A stretch of 64,000 bases of DNA from Bog-473 sp963751335 (GTDB lineage: Bacteria > Actinomycetota > Acidimicrobiia > Acidimicrobiales > RAAP-2). Shown one piece after another: positions 16,226 through 25,528 of this stretch (position 1 is the stretch's first letter; every line of letters starts with the position of its first letter). The stretch lies in assembly GCA_963751335.1 (NCBI GenBank), contig CAVVUB010000008.1:1488001-1552000 (forward strand). The letters run 5' to 3'. The notes beneath the pieces are model-generated. The model made no database searches. It saw only the letters and a list, made by a program, of their open reading frames with translations, and was not told the origin of the DNA. The translations under genes were made by a program, and so were the position numbers.

Positions 16226-16837
16226 TCAGGGGTAGCCGACGGACTTGTTGATCACGACGCTGCGCACGGCCTTGTCGTGCAGGGTTTGGTTCTTCCGGTC
16301 CCAGAGCGGAAAGAGCATGTCGAGCACCCAGGGCAGGAAGAAAGCGAACGCAAGGACGTATTCGAGGAGTGCGCGCCCAAAGGCACGCCAATAGCCGATC
16401 GGTCCTCCGCTCGCCGCATCGACGGCGCGGACGCCCACCACCATCATGCCGAGGGTCTGGCCGCGGTTCGAGCCGCAGAAGACGGTGCCATAACCAACCA
16501 CCAGGGCGGCAGCGACGAGCAGACCCCACCAGTGGACTCCGTAGGAGTTGGAGTAATACGTGCCGCTGCCATTTGGATTGATGATCCGGTTGTGGTATCC
16601 GCCGACGAGTATGGCCACCGGGATGGAGACGACCGTGACGATCAGCCAGTCGAGGAGCCAGCCGCCCAAACGTTGGCCATAGCCCGCGAGGTGTTGCCCC
16701 GACGTCGCGGCTGGCACCGGAGGCGGCATGAACCCGATGGCCTGCACGTGCTCGGTCCAGGTGGACCCGTTCCAGTAACGCTGCGACCCGGGAGGACCCT
16801 GGGGATCGGGGTACCAACCGGGCGGAGCAGTGGCCAT
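16226..16837 (-). CDS. DUF2510 + RDD-family membrane protein
   Basis: 203 aa. N-terminal DUF2510 segment with the WYPDPQGPPGSQRYWNGSTW pattern (residues 8-27), a Pro/Ala linker, then an RDD domain with about four membrane helices (LGGWLLDWLIVTVVSIPVAI, WGLLVAAALVVGYGTVF, LLEYVLAFAFFLPWVLDML) and the closing QTLHDKAVRSVV motif. The family is of unknown function, some members being proposed transporters. Cytoplasmic membrane. ATG 16837 lacks a clear Shine-Dalgarno. Divergent from the MarR gene. Its 3' end is duplicated at 15505-15577. Confidence 0.85.
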   Translation of the reverse strand: MATAPPGWYPDPQGPPGSQRYWNGSTWTEHVQAIGFMPPPVPAATSGQHLAGYGQRLGGWLLDWLIVTVVSIPVAILVGGYHNRIINPNGSGTYYSNSYGVHWWGLLVAAALVVGYGTVFCGSNRGQTLGMMVVGVRAVDAASGGPIGYWRAFGRALLEYVLAFAFFLPWVLDMLFPLWDRKNQTLHDKAVRSVVINKSVGYP

Positions 16838-16904
16838 GGCGGTTGTTCTATCCCGGAGGCGGCCGTCGCTGCGAGATGTCCCAAGAAGAGGACTTGCCTG
16901 CCAA

Positions 16905-16942
16905 TTTAGTAAGTCTCAACTTATAAGAATAGGCTTACTAAA
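16905..16942. promoter_or_regulatory. MarR-type operator over a leaderless promoter
   Basis: Perfect 9-bp inverted repeat TTTAGTAAG (16905-16913) / CTTACTAAA (16934-16942), with an inner TAAGT (16910-16914) / ACTTA (16919-16923). TAGGCT (16930-16935) is a TANNNT -10 six nt before the marR ATG (16942), so the outer right arm overlaps the -10 and the start codon. The stretch is strikingly AT-rich for this genome. Autorepression by the MarR is the simple reading. Confidence 0.7.
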
Positions 16943-17391
16943 TGGTCGACGCCGCAAAGCCGTCCGTTGACGAGGTGGCCAGTGACGTGCAGGCCGCGGT
17001 GCGCCTGCTCGTGCAACGACTGCGCCAGACCAAGGCGGGCGAGGGCGACGACCTGACTTCTTCGGAGACGTCGGCTTTGGCCCGACTCGACCGAACCGGG
17101 CCGGCCACGTCGGCCGATCTGGCCCGGCTGGAGCGGATCAGCCCGCAGTCGATCGGCGCCACGCTCGCCGCCCTCGAGACGCGTGGACTGGTGACCCGCC
17201 GGGCCGACCCTGCCGACGGGCGACGGGCCATTCTCTCGTTGACCGATTCCGGCCAGGCGTTGCTGCGTCGCCGGCGCACTGCGCGCAGCGAGCTGCTGTC
17301 TCAGGCCCTGGCGGCCAACTTCACGCAGACTGAGCTCAAGCAGCTCCACCTCGCGGCGCCGCTGATCGAGCGCTTGGCCGAGAACATCTGA
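16942..17391 (+). CDS. MarR-family transcriptional regulator
   Basis: 149 aa, typical length. Winged helix-turn-helix with SSETSALARLDRTGPATSADL leading into the recognition helix ISPQSIGATLAALETRGLV (about residues 69-87) and the wing DPADGRRAILSLTDSG. The terminal helices would form the dimer and ligand pocket. It probably senses a small lipophilic or aromatic compound and represses itself and the MFS exporter that follows in the same direction. The start ATG lies within the inverted repeat. Confidence 0.88.
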   Translation: MVDAAKPSVDEVASDVQAAVRLLVQRLRQTKAGEGDDLTSSETSALARLDRTGPATSADLARLERISPQSIGATLAALETRGLVTRRADPADGRRAILSLTDSGQALLRRRRTARSELLSQALAANFTQTELKQLHLAAPLIERLAENI

Positions 17392-17463
17392 TGCCGGCAG
17401 CGCGCGAGCAGGCACGACACCGAAGCCCCGGCTCCACTCGACGACCGTTACAAATGGTCGGCC

Positions 17464-19182
17464 TTGGCCAACACCACGGCGGCCACCTTCATGGCGGTTC
17501 TCGACGGCTCCATCGTGATCATCGCGCTGCCCGCCATTTTCCGGGGCATCCACCTCGACCCACTGGCTCCGGGCAACATCGCGTTCCTGCTCTGGATGAT
17601 CATGGGCTACCGCCTCGTGCAGGCGGTCTTCGTCGTGACCCTGGGGCGCCTGGGTGACATGTACGGCAGGGTGCGAATCTACAACGCGGGCTTTGCGGTC
17701 TTCACCGTGGCCTCCGTGCTCCTGTCGATCGACCCCTACCTGGGCAGTAAAGGAGCGCTCTGGCTGATTGCGTGGCGCTTCGTCCAGGCCATCGGCGGCT
17801 CCATGCTCATGGCGAACTCCGCCGCCATCCTCACCGATGCGTTTCCCGAAAATCAGCGTGGCTTCGCGCTCGGCATCAATCAGGTGGCCGGCCTCTCCGG
17901 TCAGTTCATCGGCCTCGTGGCGGGCGGTCTGCTGGCGGCATGGGACTGGCGCGCCGTCTTCTGGGTCAACGTGCCCGTCGGCATCTTCGGCACACTCTGG
18001 GCCTACTGGCGCCTGCGTGAGGTGGGGACGCACACGCGTGGCCGCATCGACTGGTGGGGCAACGTCACCTTCGCGGTGGGTCTGGGCTCGATCCTCATCG
18101 CGGTCACCATCGGGATTCAGCCCTACCACGGGGAGGCCATGGGATGGACCAGTCCCGAGGTGCTGGCCCTTCTCTTCGGCGGCCTGGCCTTACTGATCGC
18201 CTTCGTCGTCATCGAGAGCAGGGTGATCGATCCCTTGTTCCGCCTGAGCCTCTTCCGGATCCGGGCCTTTGCGGCCGGCAACGTGGCCAGCTTCGCCGCC
18301 CGCCTGGGTCAGGGCGGGCTTCAGTTCATGCTCGTCATCTGGCTGCAGGGCATCTGGTTGCCCCTGCACGGCTACAGCTACAGCTCGACGCCGCTGTGGG
18401 CGGGCATCTTCCTGTTGCCGCTGACGGCGGGCTTCCTCCTTTCGGGGCCCCTGTCAGGTCACCTCTCGGATCGCTACGGCGCCCGCGGTTTCGCCACCAC
18501 CGGCATGGTCGTCTACGGCTGCAGCTTCATCGGGCTGATCTTCCTGCCCGTGAACTTCAGCTACGCCGCGTTCGCCACCCTGATCGCCATCAACGGCATC
18601 GGCATCGGCATGTTCAGTGCCCCCAACACCTCCTCGATGATGAGCAGCGTGCCGGCCGAGTTCCGGGGTGCGGCGTCGGGCATGAGGGCCACGTTCCAGA
18701 ACTCGGGTACGGCGCTCTCCATCGGCGTCTTCTTCTCGCTGATGATCACCGGCCTGGCCAGCACGCTGCCCAAGACGCTCTCGAGCGGCCTCCAGCGTCA
18801 GGGCGTGCCGGCAGCCGCCGCGCACCACGTGGCAGCGCTGCCCCCGGTGGCCTCCCTCTTCGCCGCCGTCCTGGGGATCAACCCCCTGCACCACCTCCTG
18901 TCCATGGGTGGCGTCCTGCAAGCGCTCCCGTCCGACGCCCAGCACGTGCTCACGGGCAAGGAGTACTTCCCCCATCTGCTTTCGGGACCGTTCAGCCACG
19001 GCCTGACCATCGTCTTCTCTGTCTCGGCGGGCCTGGCCTTCATCTCGGCCATCGCCTCGTTGACCCGGGGACCAAAGGCAAAGGCGACCCAGACGGCTCC
19101 GACTCAGCCCCGGGACGAGGACGATGGGGAGCGGGTCGAAGTCGGCGCGGGGCACACCGCCGGATCCGGTCCGGTGGCATGA
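17464..19182 (+). CDS. MFS drug exporter, DHA2 type (start uncertain)
   Basis: 572 aa from a TTG at 17464. About 14 membrane helices are visible, starting with TFMAVLDGSIVIIALPAI (motif typical of DHA2 exporters), then LGRLGDMYGRVRIYN (motif A) and the motif-C-like GLVAGGLLAAWDWRAVFWVN. It exports drugs or lipophilic compounds by proton antiport. The natural start looks to be the ATG at 17391, overlapping the marR TGA, but it is one base out of frame. The MFS frame reads DDRYKWSALANTT just upstream without any start codon. One extra base between 17391 and about 17420 would explain this; TTG is the only in-frame alternative. Co-transcribed with marR. Confidence 0.8.
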   Translation: MANTTAATFMAVLDGSIVIIALPAIFRGIHLDPLAPGNIAFLLWMIMGYRLVQAVFVVTLGRLGDMYGRVRIYNAGFAVFTVASVLLSIDPYLGSKGALWLIAWRFVQAIGGSMLMANSAAILTDAFPENQRGFALGINQVAGLSGQFIGLVAGGLLAAWDWRAVFWVNVPVGIFGTLWAYWRLREVGTHTRGRIDWWGNVTFAVGLGSILIAVTIGIQPYHGEAMGWTSPEVLALLFGGLALLIAFVVIESRVIDPLFRLSLFRIRAFAAGNVASFAARLGQGGLQFMLVIWLQGIWLPLHGYSYSSTPLWAGIFLLPLTAGFLLSGPLSGHLSDRYGARGFATTGMVVYGCSFIGLIFLPVNFSYAAFATLIAINGIGIGMFSAPNTSSMMSSVPAEFRGAASGMRATFQNSGTALSIGVFFSLMITGLASTLPKTLSSGLQRQGVPAAAAHHVAALPPVASLFAAVLGINPLHHLLSMGGVLQALPSDAQHVLTGKEYFPHLLSGPFSHGLTIVFSVSAGLAFISAIASLTRGPKAKATQTAPTQPRDEDDGERVEVGAGHTAGSGPVA

Positions 19183-19189
19183 TGCGGCG

Positions 19190-19681
19190 GTGAGCAACGA
19201 AGAGAAGGCAGTCGAGCGCATCGAGATCCAGCGGACCATCCCGGCGGAGGCTGGACGGATCTTCTCCCTCCTGCGCGATCCGAGGGGTCACGTGGCCATC
19301 GACAGCTCGGGCATGCTCCAGGGCTTCACCGGGGATCCGGCGAGCAAGGTAGGCGACACCTTCGTCATCCACATGGACCGTGAGTCGCTCAACGACTATC
19401 CGATGGGGCGCTACGACGTGACGGTCGTCTTCACGACCTATGAACCTGACCGGGAGATCGCGTGGACGGTCGAGGGGACCATCAAGCCGCCCATCGGTCA
19501 CCTCTACGGCTATACCCTCGACCCGACCGAGGACGGCACGCTCGTCACCTCGTACTACGACTGGTCGCAGATTGCTCCGGAGTGGCGCGAGGCCAACATC
19601 TTTCCCGTCATGTCAGAGCTGGCCGTGCGGGCCACGCTGGGCATTCTGGAGCGAACGCTGGCCCAGTCCTCCCAGTGGTGA
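19190..19681 (+). CDS. SRPBCC-family (START-fold) protein
   Basis: 163 aa with the helix-grip fold of polyketide cyclase/START proteins: ERIEIQRTIPAEAGRIFSLL at the N-terminus, VAIDSSG, the SYYDWSQI strand and a long C-terminal helix VMSELAVRATLGILERTL. Such proteins bind a hydrophobic ligand in a deep cavity; no reaction can be assigned. Cytoplasmic. GTG 19190 is chosen, 7 nt after the MFS stop; upstream in-frame starts would lie inside the exporter gene. Likely part of the marR-MFS transcript. Confidence 0.75.
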   Translation: MSNEEKAVERIEIQRTIPAEAGRIFSLLRDPRGHVAIDSSGMLQGFTGDPASKVGDTFVIHMDRESLNDYPMGRYDVTVVFTTYEPDREIAWTVEGTIKPPIGHLYGYTLDPTEDGTLVTSYYDWSQIAPEWREANIFPVMSELAVRATLGILERTLAQSSQW

Positions 19682-19688
19682 GCTGAAC

Positions 19689-20147
19689 TCAGCGGCAATC
19701 GGCGCAGAGCCCGAGCAGGGCGAAGTGATGCGGGTCGATGGTGAATCCGAACTTCGACTGCGCTGCTTTGGTCAATCCGTCGAAGAATGAATCAGGCGCC
19801 ACGATGAGCGTGCCGCACTGCTCGCAAACGAAGTGGCCGTGGAGGGAACTGGCCAGGTGATACGTGGCCGGACCGTGACCGAAGTGCGAGTGCACCACCA
19901 CACCGAGCCGCTCGAGCTCTTCGAGGTTCCGGTAGATCGTCGAGAGGTGGATGTCGGGGTCTTCGGACTGGACCTCGAGGGCTAGCTCCTCGGCCGTCCG
20001 GTGGCCCCGAGTGGCGAAGAGCGCCCGCAACAAGATTCGGCGGGACGACGTGACGCGGCCACCGTGCTCGCGGACGAGTTCGAGGGCCTCCTCGAGCGTC
20101 TCGGCCTTGCCGAGACCGGCTTCGTGCGCAGGAGCGTGCCTGGTCAT
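19689..20147 (-). CDS. Fur-family metalloregulator
   Basis: 152 aa. N-terminal winged helix (RVTSSRRILLRALFATRGHRT, then LSTIYRNLEELERLGVV as recognition helix near residues 69-85). The dimer domain has HSHFGHGPATYHL, HGHFVCEQCG and a C-terminal CADC, giving the two CxxC pairs of the structural zinc site and several His for the sensor site. It lies divergent to a nickel/cobalt permease, so a nickel (Nur-like) or zinc role is more likely than iron. Start ATG 20147. It probably represses the permease through the box at 20232-20250. Confidence 0.85.
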   Translation of the reverse strand: MTRHAPAHEAGLGKAETLEEALELVREHGGRVTSSRRILLRALFATRGHRTAEELALEVQSEDPDIHLSTIYRNLEELERLGVVVHSHFGHGPATYHLASSLHGHFVCEQCGTLIVAPDSFFDGLTKAAQSKFGFTIDPHHFALLGLCADCR

Positions 20148-20231
20148 CGGGTCACCAGCGCCATGGTACCTGGGTACCTGCCCGCTCCTCGGCTGGAGGC
20201 GGTGCACCGACGACATCCGATGGGGGTCTCT

Positions 20232-20261
20232 ATTACGAATGATTTGCAATAGTCCTAGAGT
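20232..20261 (+). promoter_or_regulatory. Fur-type box over the Ni/Co permease promoter
   Basis: ATTACGAATGATTTGCAAT (20232-20250) is a 19-bp near-palindrome of the Fur/Zur/Nur type. TTACGA (20233-20238) and TAGAGT (20256-20261), 17 bp apart, make a -35/-10 pair that the box covers. Confidence 0.65.
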
Positions 20262-20299
20262 GAGCGGTGACAGGTCGGGCCGGACAGGAGGTGTCGACG

Positions 20300-21422
20300 A
20301 TGGCGAGGGCTGGCCGGCTGGCGGCGTTGCGCCACGGGCTCTCCGGGCGCGAGTGGGCCCGGGTGGGCGGCATGGCGCTGACCGTGCTGGTGCTCAACGT
20401 CGTGGGCTGGTCGCTGCTGCTCGTGGCCGTCGGCCACCACTTCCACCTTTCGCAGACGAAGCTGTTCGGTCTGGGCACCGGCGTCCTGGCCTTCACGCTG
20501 GGTATGCGCCACGCCTTTGACGCCGACCACATCGCGGCCATCGACAACACCACCCGCAAGCTGGTCCACGACGGCCAGCGCCCCCTCGGGGTCGGGTTCT
20601 TCTTCTCGCTGGGCCACTCCACCATCGTCTTCGTGCTGGCCGTCGCCCTGAACCTCGGCATCCGTGCACTCAATATCCAGGTCAGCGCGGCGTCTTCGGG
20701 CCTCCACTCGGCCACCACCGTCGTGGGCACCACCGTCTCGGGCGCCTTCCTCTACCTCATCGCGTTGTTGAACGTCTTCGTGCTGGTCTCCATCGTCGGC
20801 GTCTACCGCCGCATGCGATCCGGTCACTTCGACCACGAGGAGCTCGAGCGCCAGTTGGACAGACGGGGCGTGATGAATCGCATCTTGGGCGGTTACGCCA
20901 AGCGCATCGACACCCCGTGGAAGATGTATCCGGTCGGGTGTTCTCTTCGGCCTTGGCTTCGACACGGCGACCGAGGTGGCGCTGCTGGTCCTGGCCGGGT
21001 CGGCCGTCGTCGGGGGATTGCCCTTCTATGCGGTGATCTCGCTGCCGGTGCTGTTCGCCGCGGGGATGTGCCTGTTCGACACGCTCGACGGATGCTTCAT
21101 GAACTTCGCCTACGACTGGGCCTTCTCGAACCCGGTGCGCAAGGTCTTCTACAACCTGACCATGACCGGCCTCTCGGTTGCCGTGGCCTTCCTCATCGGC
21201 ACGATTGAGCTGCTCGGGCTCCTCGGCCAGGAAGCGGGACTTCACTCGCCGTTCTGGAACGTGGTGATGGGATTCAACATCAACACCGCCGGGTTCGCCA
21301 TCGTCGGACTCTTCGCCGCAACCTGGGCCGTCGCCCTCGTGTACTGGCGGCTGGCCAAGGTGGAGGAGAAGTGGAACGACGCGCTGGTCCCCGAGTCGGT
21401 CGACGAGGCCATCTCGGTCTGA
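20300..21422 (+). pseudogene. NiCoT-family nickel/cobalt permease, frameshifted
   Basis: The first part (ATG 20300, AGGAGGTG at 7 nt) gives membrane helices and the metal signature RHAFDADHIAAIDN, then GHSTIVFVLA. At GGG 20936-20938 the frame breaks after KMYPVG. Dropping one G restores VLFGLGFDTATEVALL and the rest (FDTLDGCFMNFAYDW, final helices), ending at 21422. All three NiCoT signatures are therefore present once the frame is repaired. It would import Ni2+ or Co2+ across the cytoplasmic membrane, under the adjacent Fur-family regulator. One inserted base may be a sequencing error; otherwise the gene is dead. Confidence 0.8.
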
Positions 21423-21452
21423 TCGCTTCGAGGGCGAGCGGATCCTCCTGGG

Positions 21453-24400
21453 TCAGCGCGGTTTCGACCCCGAGGACTGGACGGCTGCCATGCCGACGAC
21501 CGGCTGGTTCAGGCGCAGACCGCCGGCGGAGCCGTAGAAGGCAGCGTCGCCGAAGCTGAAGATCCCGCCGTCGTGCCCGACGAGCCAGTACCCCCGACCG
21601 TCGGCGGTGTGCTCGATGCCGACGATGGGAGCGTTGAGAGGGAGTCCGCCGGTGGAGCCGAAGAAGCCGGTGTCACCGAAACTGAAAATGCCGCCGTCGG
21701 AGGCGACCAGCCAATAGCCGTTCCCGTCAGGAGCGGCGGTCATGCCCACGACCGGCTTCTGGAGGGGCAAGCCCCCGGCCGAGCCGAAGAACTGTGCGTC
21801 CCCGAACGAGAACACGCCGCCGTCCGATGCCACGAGCCAGTACCCGTGACCGTCCAGGGTCGACGCCATCCCGACGATCGGCTTGTCGAGCTTGATCCCA
21901 CCGGTCGAGCCGTAGAAGCCGGCGTCGCCATAGCTGAAGATGCCGCCGTCGGACGCGACCATCCAATAGCCCGCTCCATCGGGCGTGGGGGTCATTCCCA
22001 CGATGGGCGCGTTGAGGTGCGTGCCGCCGGTCGAGCCATAGAAGACGGCGTCGCCGAAGGCGAAGATGCCGCCATCCGACGCCAGCAACCAATAGCCGAC
22101 ACCGTTGGGGGTGGCGGCCATTCCCACGATCGGTGCGTTCAGGTGGAGGCCTCCGGTGGAGCCATAGAACGGAGCGCCTCCGTAGCTGAAGATGCCGCCG
22201 TCGCTGGCTACTTCCCAATAGCCGGGCGGTCCGAGAGCTCCGACGTCCAGGGTGAGGACGGAGCTGCCCGAGAGCTGATTGGCGTCAGTCGCTGTGACGG
22301 TGACCGAGTAGGCACCGGAGAGGATCGGGGTGCCGTTGATCGCGCCGCCCGGCGTGAGCCGGAGCCCCGGAGGTAGCGCACCGGCGGCGACGGACCAGCT
22401 ATAGGGAGCGAGGCCTCCGGTCGCATCGAGGTTGCTGGCGTAGGGGACGCCGACGGTCCCTACGGGCAGGCCGGTCGTCGTCACCGTGGGCGGAGCCAGG
22501 AGGGTCACGATCATGCCGCCGCCATTGGCCGCGTTGCCCCCGGCGACACAGTTGGCCGGTCCAACGCAGGTCACCTCGAGGAGTTTCGAGACGCCAGCCG
22601 GCGTCGCCTGGGGATTCCAGTTGGAGCCGCCGTTCGTCGTCTGCAGGATGTTCGCGCCGCCGACCGTGGTGCAGGTCGTGGCGTCGACACACGAGACCGA
22701 GGACAGTGCGGTCGAGCCGAGCGGGTCGCCCAGGTTTCTCCACTGGGCTCCTCCATTGCTGGTGGAGAGCACGGTGGAACCGACCGCCAGGCAGCTCGAA
22801 TCACTCGAACAGGAGATTCCGTTGAGAGCCGTGACTCCCGAAGGCACGGTCTCGTGCGACCATTTGGCTCCGCCGTTCGCTGTGCTGATGATGGAGGGAC
22901 CACTCGGCGTCGCGCCCAGCGCTACGCAGGTCGACGCGTCAGGACAAGCGATCGCCTCAAGGCCGACGATGTCGCCAGGTATGACTTCGGGAGACCACGA
23001 GGATCCACCGTTCGTTGTGCCGACGATGCTCGGTGACTGAGAGGTTGACGAACTCACCGCTTGGCACACCGTCGTACTTGGGCACGCCACACCGACCATG
23101 ATTCCGGTTCCGGATGGAGCGGGCTCCACAGTCCAGCTTGCGCCACCATTCGTTGTACCGATGATGGCTCCAGCTCCGAAGGCGCCGAATCCGACGGCCG
23201 TGCAATTTGAGATGCTCGGACATGCGAGACCATTCAAACCGCTGATCTGCGTCGGGACCGATTGGGGCTCCCAAGTCCGTGCCCGCTGTTCGCCGAGGGA
23301 CCACTGAATCCACTCCAGCTGCCACGCAAGCGTTGAGTCCTCGGCAGGAGACGGCGCTGATCTCTCCGGTTCCGAGGCGGAGTCACCTGATCTTTCCAGA
23401 CTGACCCAGCTGGTGTGTGCCGATGATGATCGATCCGGACCCAGTGATCGCCGTTTCCCCCAACGGCAACGCAGTCGACAGCGCTGGCACAAGAGACACT
23501 AGCGAGATCAACCGCATTGGCCGGAGCATTGTCTGGGACACCCACGTATTCCCATTGCTTGTAGATCCCAAGGCGTACGGAATTGAATTGCGGTTCGTCC
23601 CAACTGCGAAACAAGAGCCAGCGGTACAGCTCACGGCATTGAGCGCTGCACCGCGGAGGCGTCGTTCCCGCAGACCAATGGGTCAGTTGACCATTCGAGA
23701 TTGACGCTAATTCCAGTTTGCTGAAGGGATATTCCCACGGCAACACAGTTTGTGCGGATCCGCAGGAGACAGCTGAAAGAGTTGAGACGACTGGTTCGGC
23801 AAGAGTTGTCCAGGTGTCGTCGTTCTGTGTTGCGAATATCGGCCGGGACCGCCATTGAGCAGGCCGATGGCAACGCATGACGGTCGGCGCTAGGACAGGA
23901 CACGCTCGAAAGGAATTGCTAGTACCCGTAGGCGGCGATTGCGAGTTCCAAGTCTCGCCGTCCGCCGTCGAGACGGTCGCGCTGCCTTCAACGGCGGTGC
24001 ATTGGTCTGCCGTAAAGCACGAAATGGAAACTGCTGGGAATGACGAATCCTCCAGGCGACCACGAGCTGCCACCGTTCGTTGACTTTCAAAGATCCCTTG
24101 ATCGGCTGAGGCGTAACATACAGAGTCGGTGGCGCACGACACGCTCGTGAACGTCGAAGTGCCATGTGGAGGTGCCACCGTGTCCATGCGGATCCTCCAT
24201 CGTCCGATCGTGATGATCGATGGAACGTTGAATTTCACTTCGCCGACTGCAACACATGTCGTTGTGGCATCGAACTGCTCTGGGCGCAAGAAACAGCGCT
24301 GACATTCGCAAGCGGCGGAAACGAGGCTGTTGTCTGCCACTGAGAAGTTGTCGCGCCTGCGGGCGTAACGCCGAGCGGGACGCTGAAAGCGCCCACGGCA

Positions 24401-24456
24401 AGCGATGCCATCAACGCACAGAGAACGGATACCGCAAAGTTTCGAATCGTACGCAT
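21453..24456 (-). pseudogene. Large secreted repeat protein, broken by several frameshifts
   Basis: The start at ATG 24456 has GAGGGGAG upstream and a Sec signal peptide (MRTIRNFAVSVLCALMASLA...GAT). Next come repeats of the type VSC..S.CVAVG...TTNGG..W (Ycf48/BNR-like propeller blades), a putative Ig-like domain (TVGVPYASNLDATGGLAPYSW) near 22.3-22.5 kb, and six C-terminal 42-aa units. Between about 24.3 and 23.36 kb the repeat motifs hop among all three frames, at least six shifts; from 23.36 kb to the stop at 21453 one frame is intact. Whole, it would be a roughly 1000-aa exported or surface protein. Either heavy decay or poor sequence in the 5' half. Confidence 0.65.
21475..22230 (-). repeat. 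Six 42-residue GYWLVASDGG repeats
   Basis: Each unit follows GYWLVASDGGIFSFGDA, then FYGSTGG..L..PIVGM and four to six variable residues. The units are similar at DNA level (126 bp) but not identical, so they have diverged. Regular aromatic/Gly spacing suggests a beta-propeller or solenoid. Confidence 0.85.
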
Positions 24457-24565
24457 GCGCTCCCCTCGCAAGGACACCATTCAAGCTCGATAGGTCGCAG
24501 ATGGTAACCCTGCCCTGACCCGGGGTCGTCCCGTCGTGGGATCTCTCTCCGTGGAGGAACGGTTG

Positions 24566-25528
24566 TTATGTCGCGGGAATTGTCGGAACGATGAGATTCG
24601 GAGGCGTTCGTCCCGCTAGGACGTCGGAGACTCCCTGACAAGCCAGTCGAGCCATCCGGGTGCGCGTGCCGATTGTTGCACTACCTATGTGAGGAAGAAG
24701 CGTCGCCCGCGGTGCCTTCAACAACCGTGGGTTGACCGCGGGCTCGCCGTCGAACACGTCGAGCCCGGCTGCATAGAGGGACCCTGTCTCGAGCGCGTCC
24801 ACCAACGCGTTCTCGTCGACAACGGGTCCGCGTGCGGTGTTGACGAGGACGGCCGTTGGCTTCATCAGCGCCAGTTCCGGTGCCCCGATCAAATGCCGCG
24901 TGGTCTCGCTGAGAGGCACATGGAGACTGACGATGTCAGAGCGTCGCAAGAGTTCGTGCAGAGAAGCCACGTAGCCGGGAACTCCGGTGTCGTGGCGCGT
25001 CGTGTGCAAGACCTCCATGTCGAAGCCGGCCGCCCGCCGAGCCACGGCGCGACCGATCCGGCCGTAACCGACCAGTCCGAGCGTCGTTCCGTACACGTCG
25101 CGAGCCAGGTGGGTGTCGAATCCCCATCCGGACCAACGTCCCTCCCGGAGGTCCTGTTCGGCCTGGGTGCTCTGACGGGCCGCCGCCAGGATGAGCAGGA
25201 AGGCCAGATCGGCCGTGGTGTCGTCGAGCACCCCGGGTGTGTTGCACACCGAGATCCCGCAGTCCTGGGCGGAAGGGACGTCGATGTTGTCGTAGCCCAC
25301 GGCGGCGTTGGCCACGATCCGCAGCGTCCCGGCCTGACCGGCCTCGAACACGGCGCGGTCCATGCGGTCGGTCAAGTGGCAGACGATCCCGTCGACTTCA
25401 CCCGCGTACCGGATCAGCTCGTCGGGCGAGAGTGGTGTCTGCTCCGGCTCGATGACCTCGTGGCCGTCGTGGAGCAGGGGATCGGTCCCGCCCTCGGTCA
25501 GCCGGCGGGTGACGAGGACGCGGCCCAC
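24566..25528 (-). CDS. D-2-hydroxyacid dehydrogenase
   Basis: 320 aa, full length. NAD-binding GLVGYGRIGRAV (about 151-162), catalytic Arg233 (NTARGPVVD), Glu262 (DVFDGEP) and His280 (LLPHIGSAT): the complete triad of the glyoxylate/hydroxypyruvate reductase group. It reduces a 2-oxo acid to a D-2-hydroxy acid with NAD(P)H. GTG 25528 directly follows the cupin stop (TGAGTG), so it is translationally coupled. With the cupin and divergent ureidoglycolate-lyase-like gene, handling of glyoxylate is a reasonable inference. Confidence 0.9.
   Translation of the reverse strand: MGRVLVTRRLTEGGTDPLLHDGHEVIEPEQTPLSPDELIRYAGEVDGIVCHLTDRMDRAVFEAGQAGTLRIVANAAVGYDNIDVPSAQDCGISVCNTPGVLDDTTADLAFLLILAAARQSTQAEQDLREGRWSGWGFDTHLARDVYGTTLGLVGYGRIGRAVARRAAGFDMEVLHTTRHDTGVPGYVASLHELLRRSDIVSLHVPLSETTRHLIGAPELALMKPTAVLVNTARGPVVDENALVDALETGSLYAAGLDVFDGEPAVNPRLLKAPRATLLPHIGSATIGTRTRMARLACQGVSDVLAGRTPPNLIVPTIPAT

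Noticed and set aside
21475..22230. 126-bp tandem units as a CRISPR-like or mobile repeat.
   Set aside because: They are in-frame protein repeats that have diverged at synonymous and non-synonymous positions.
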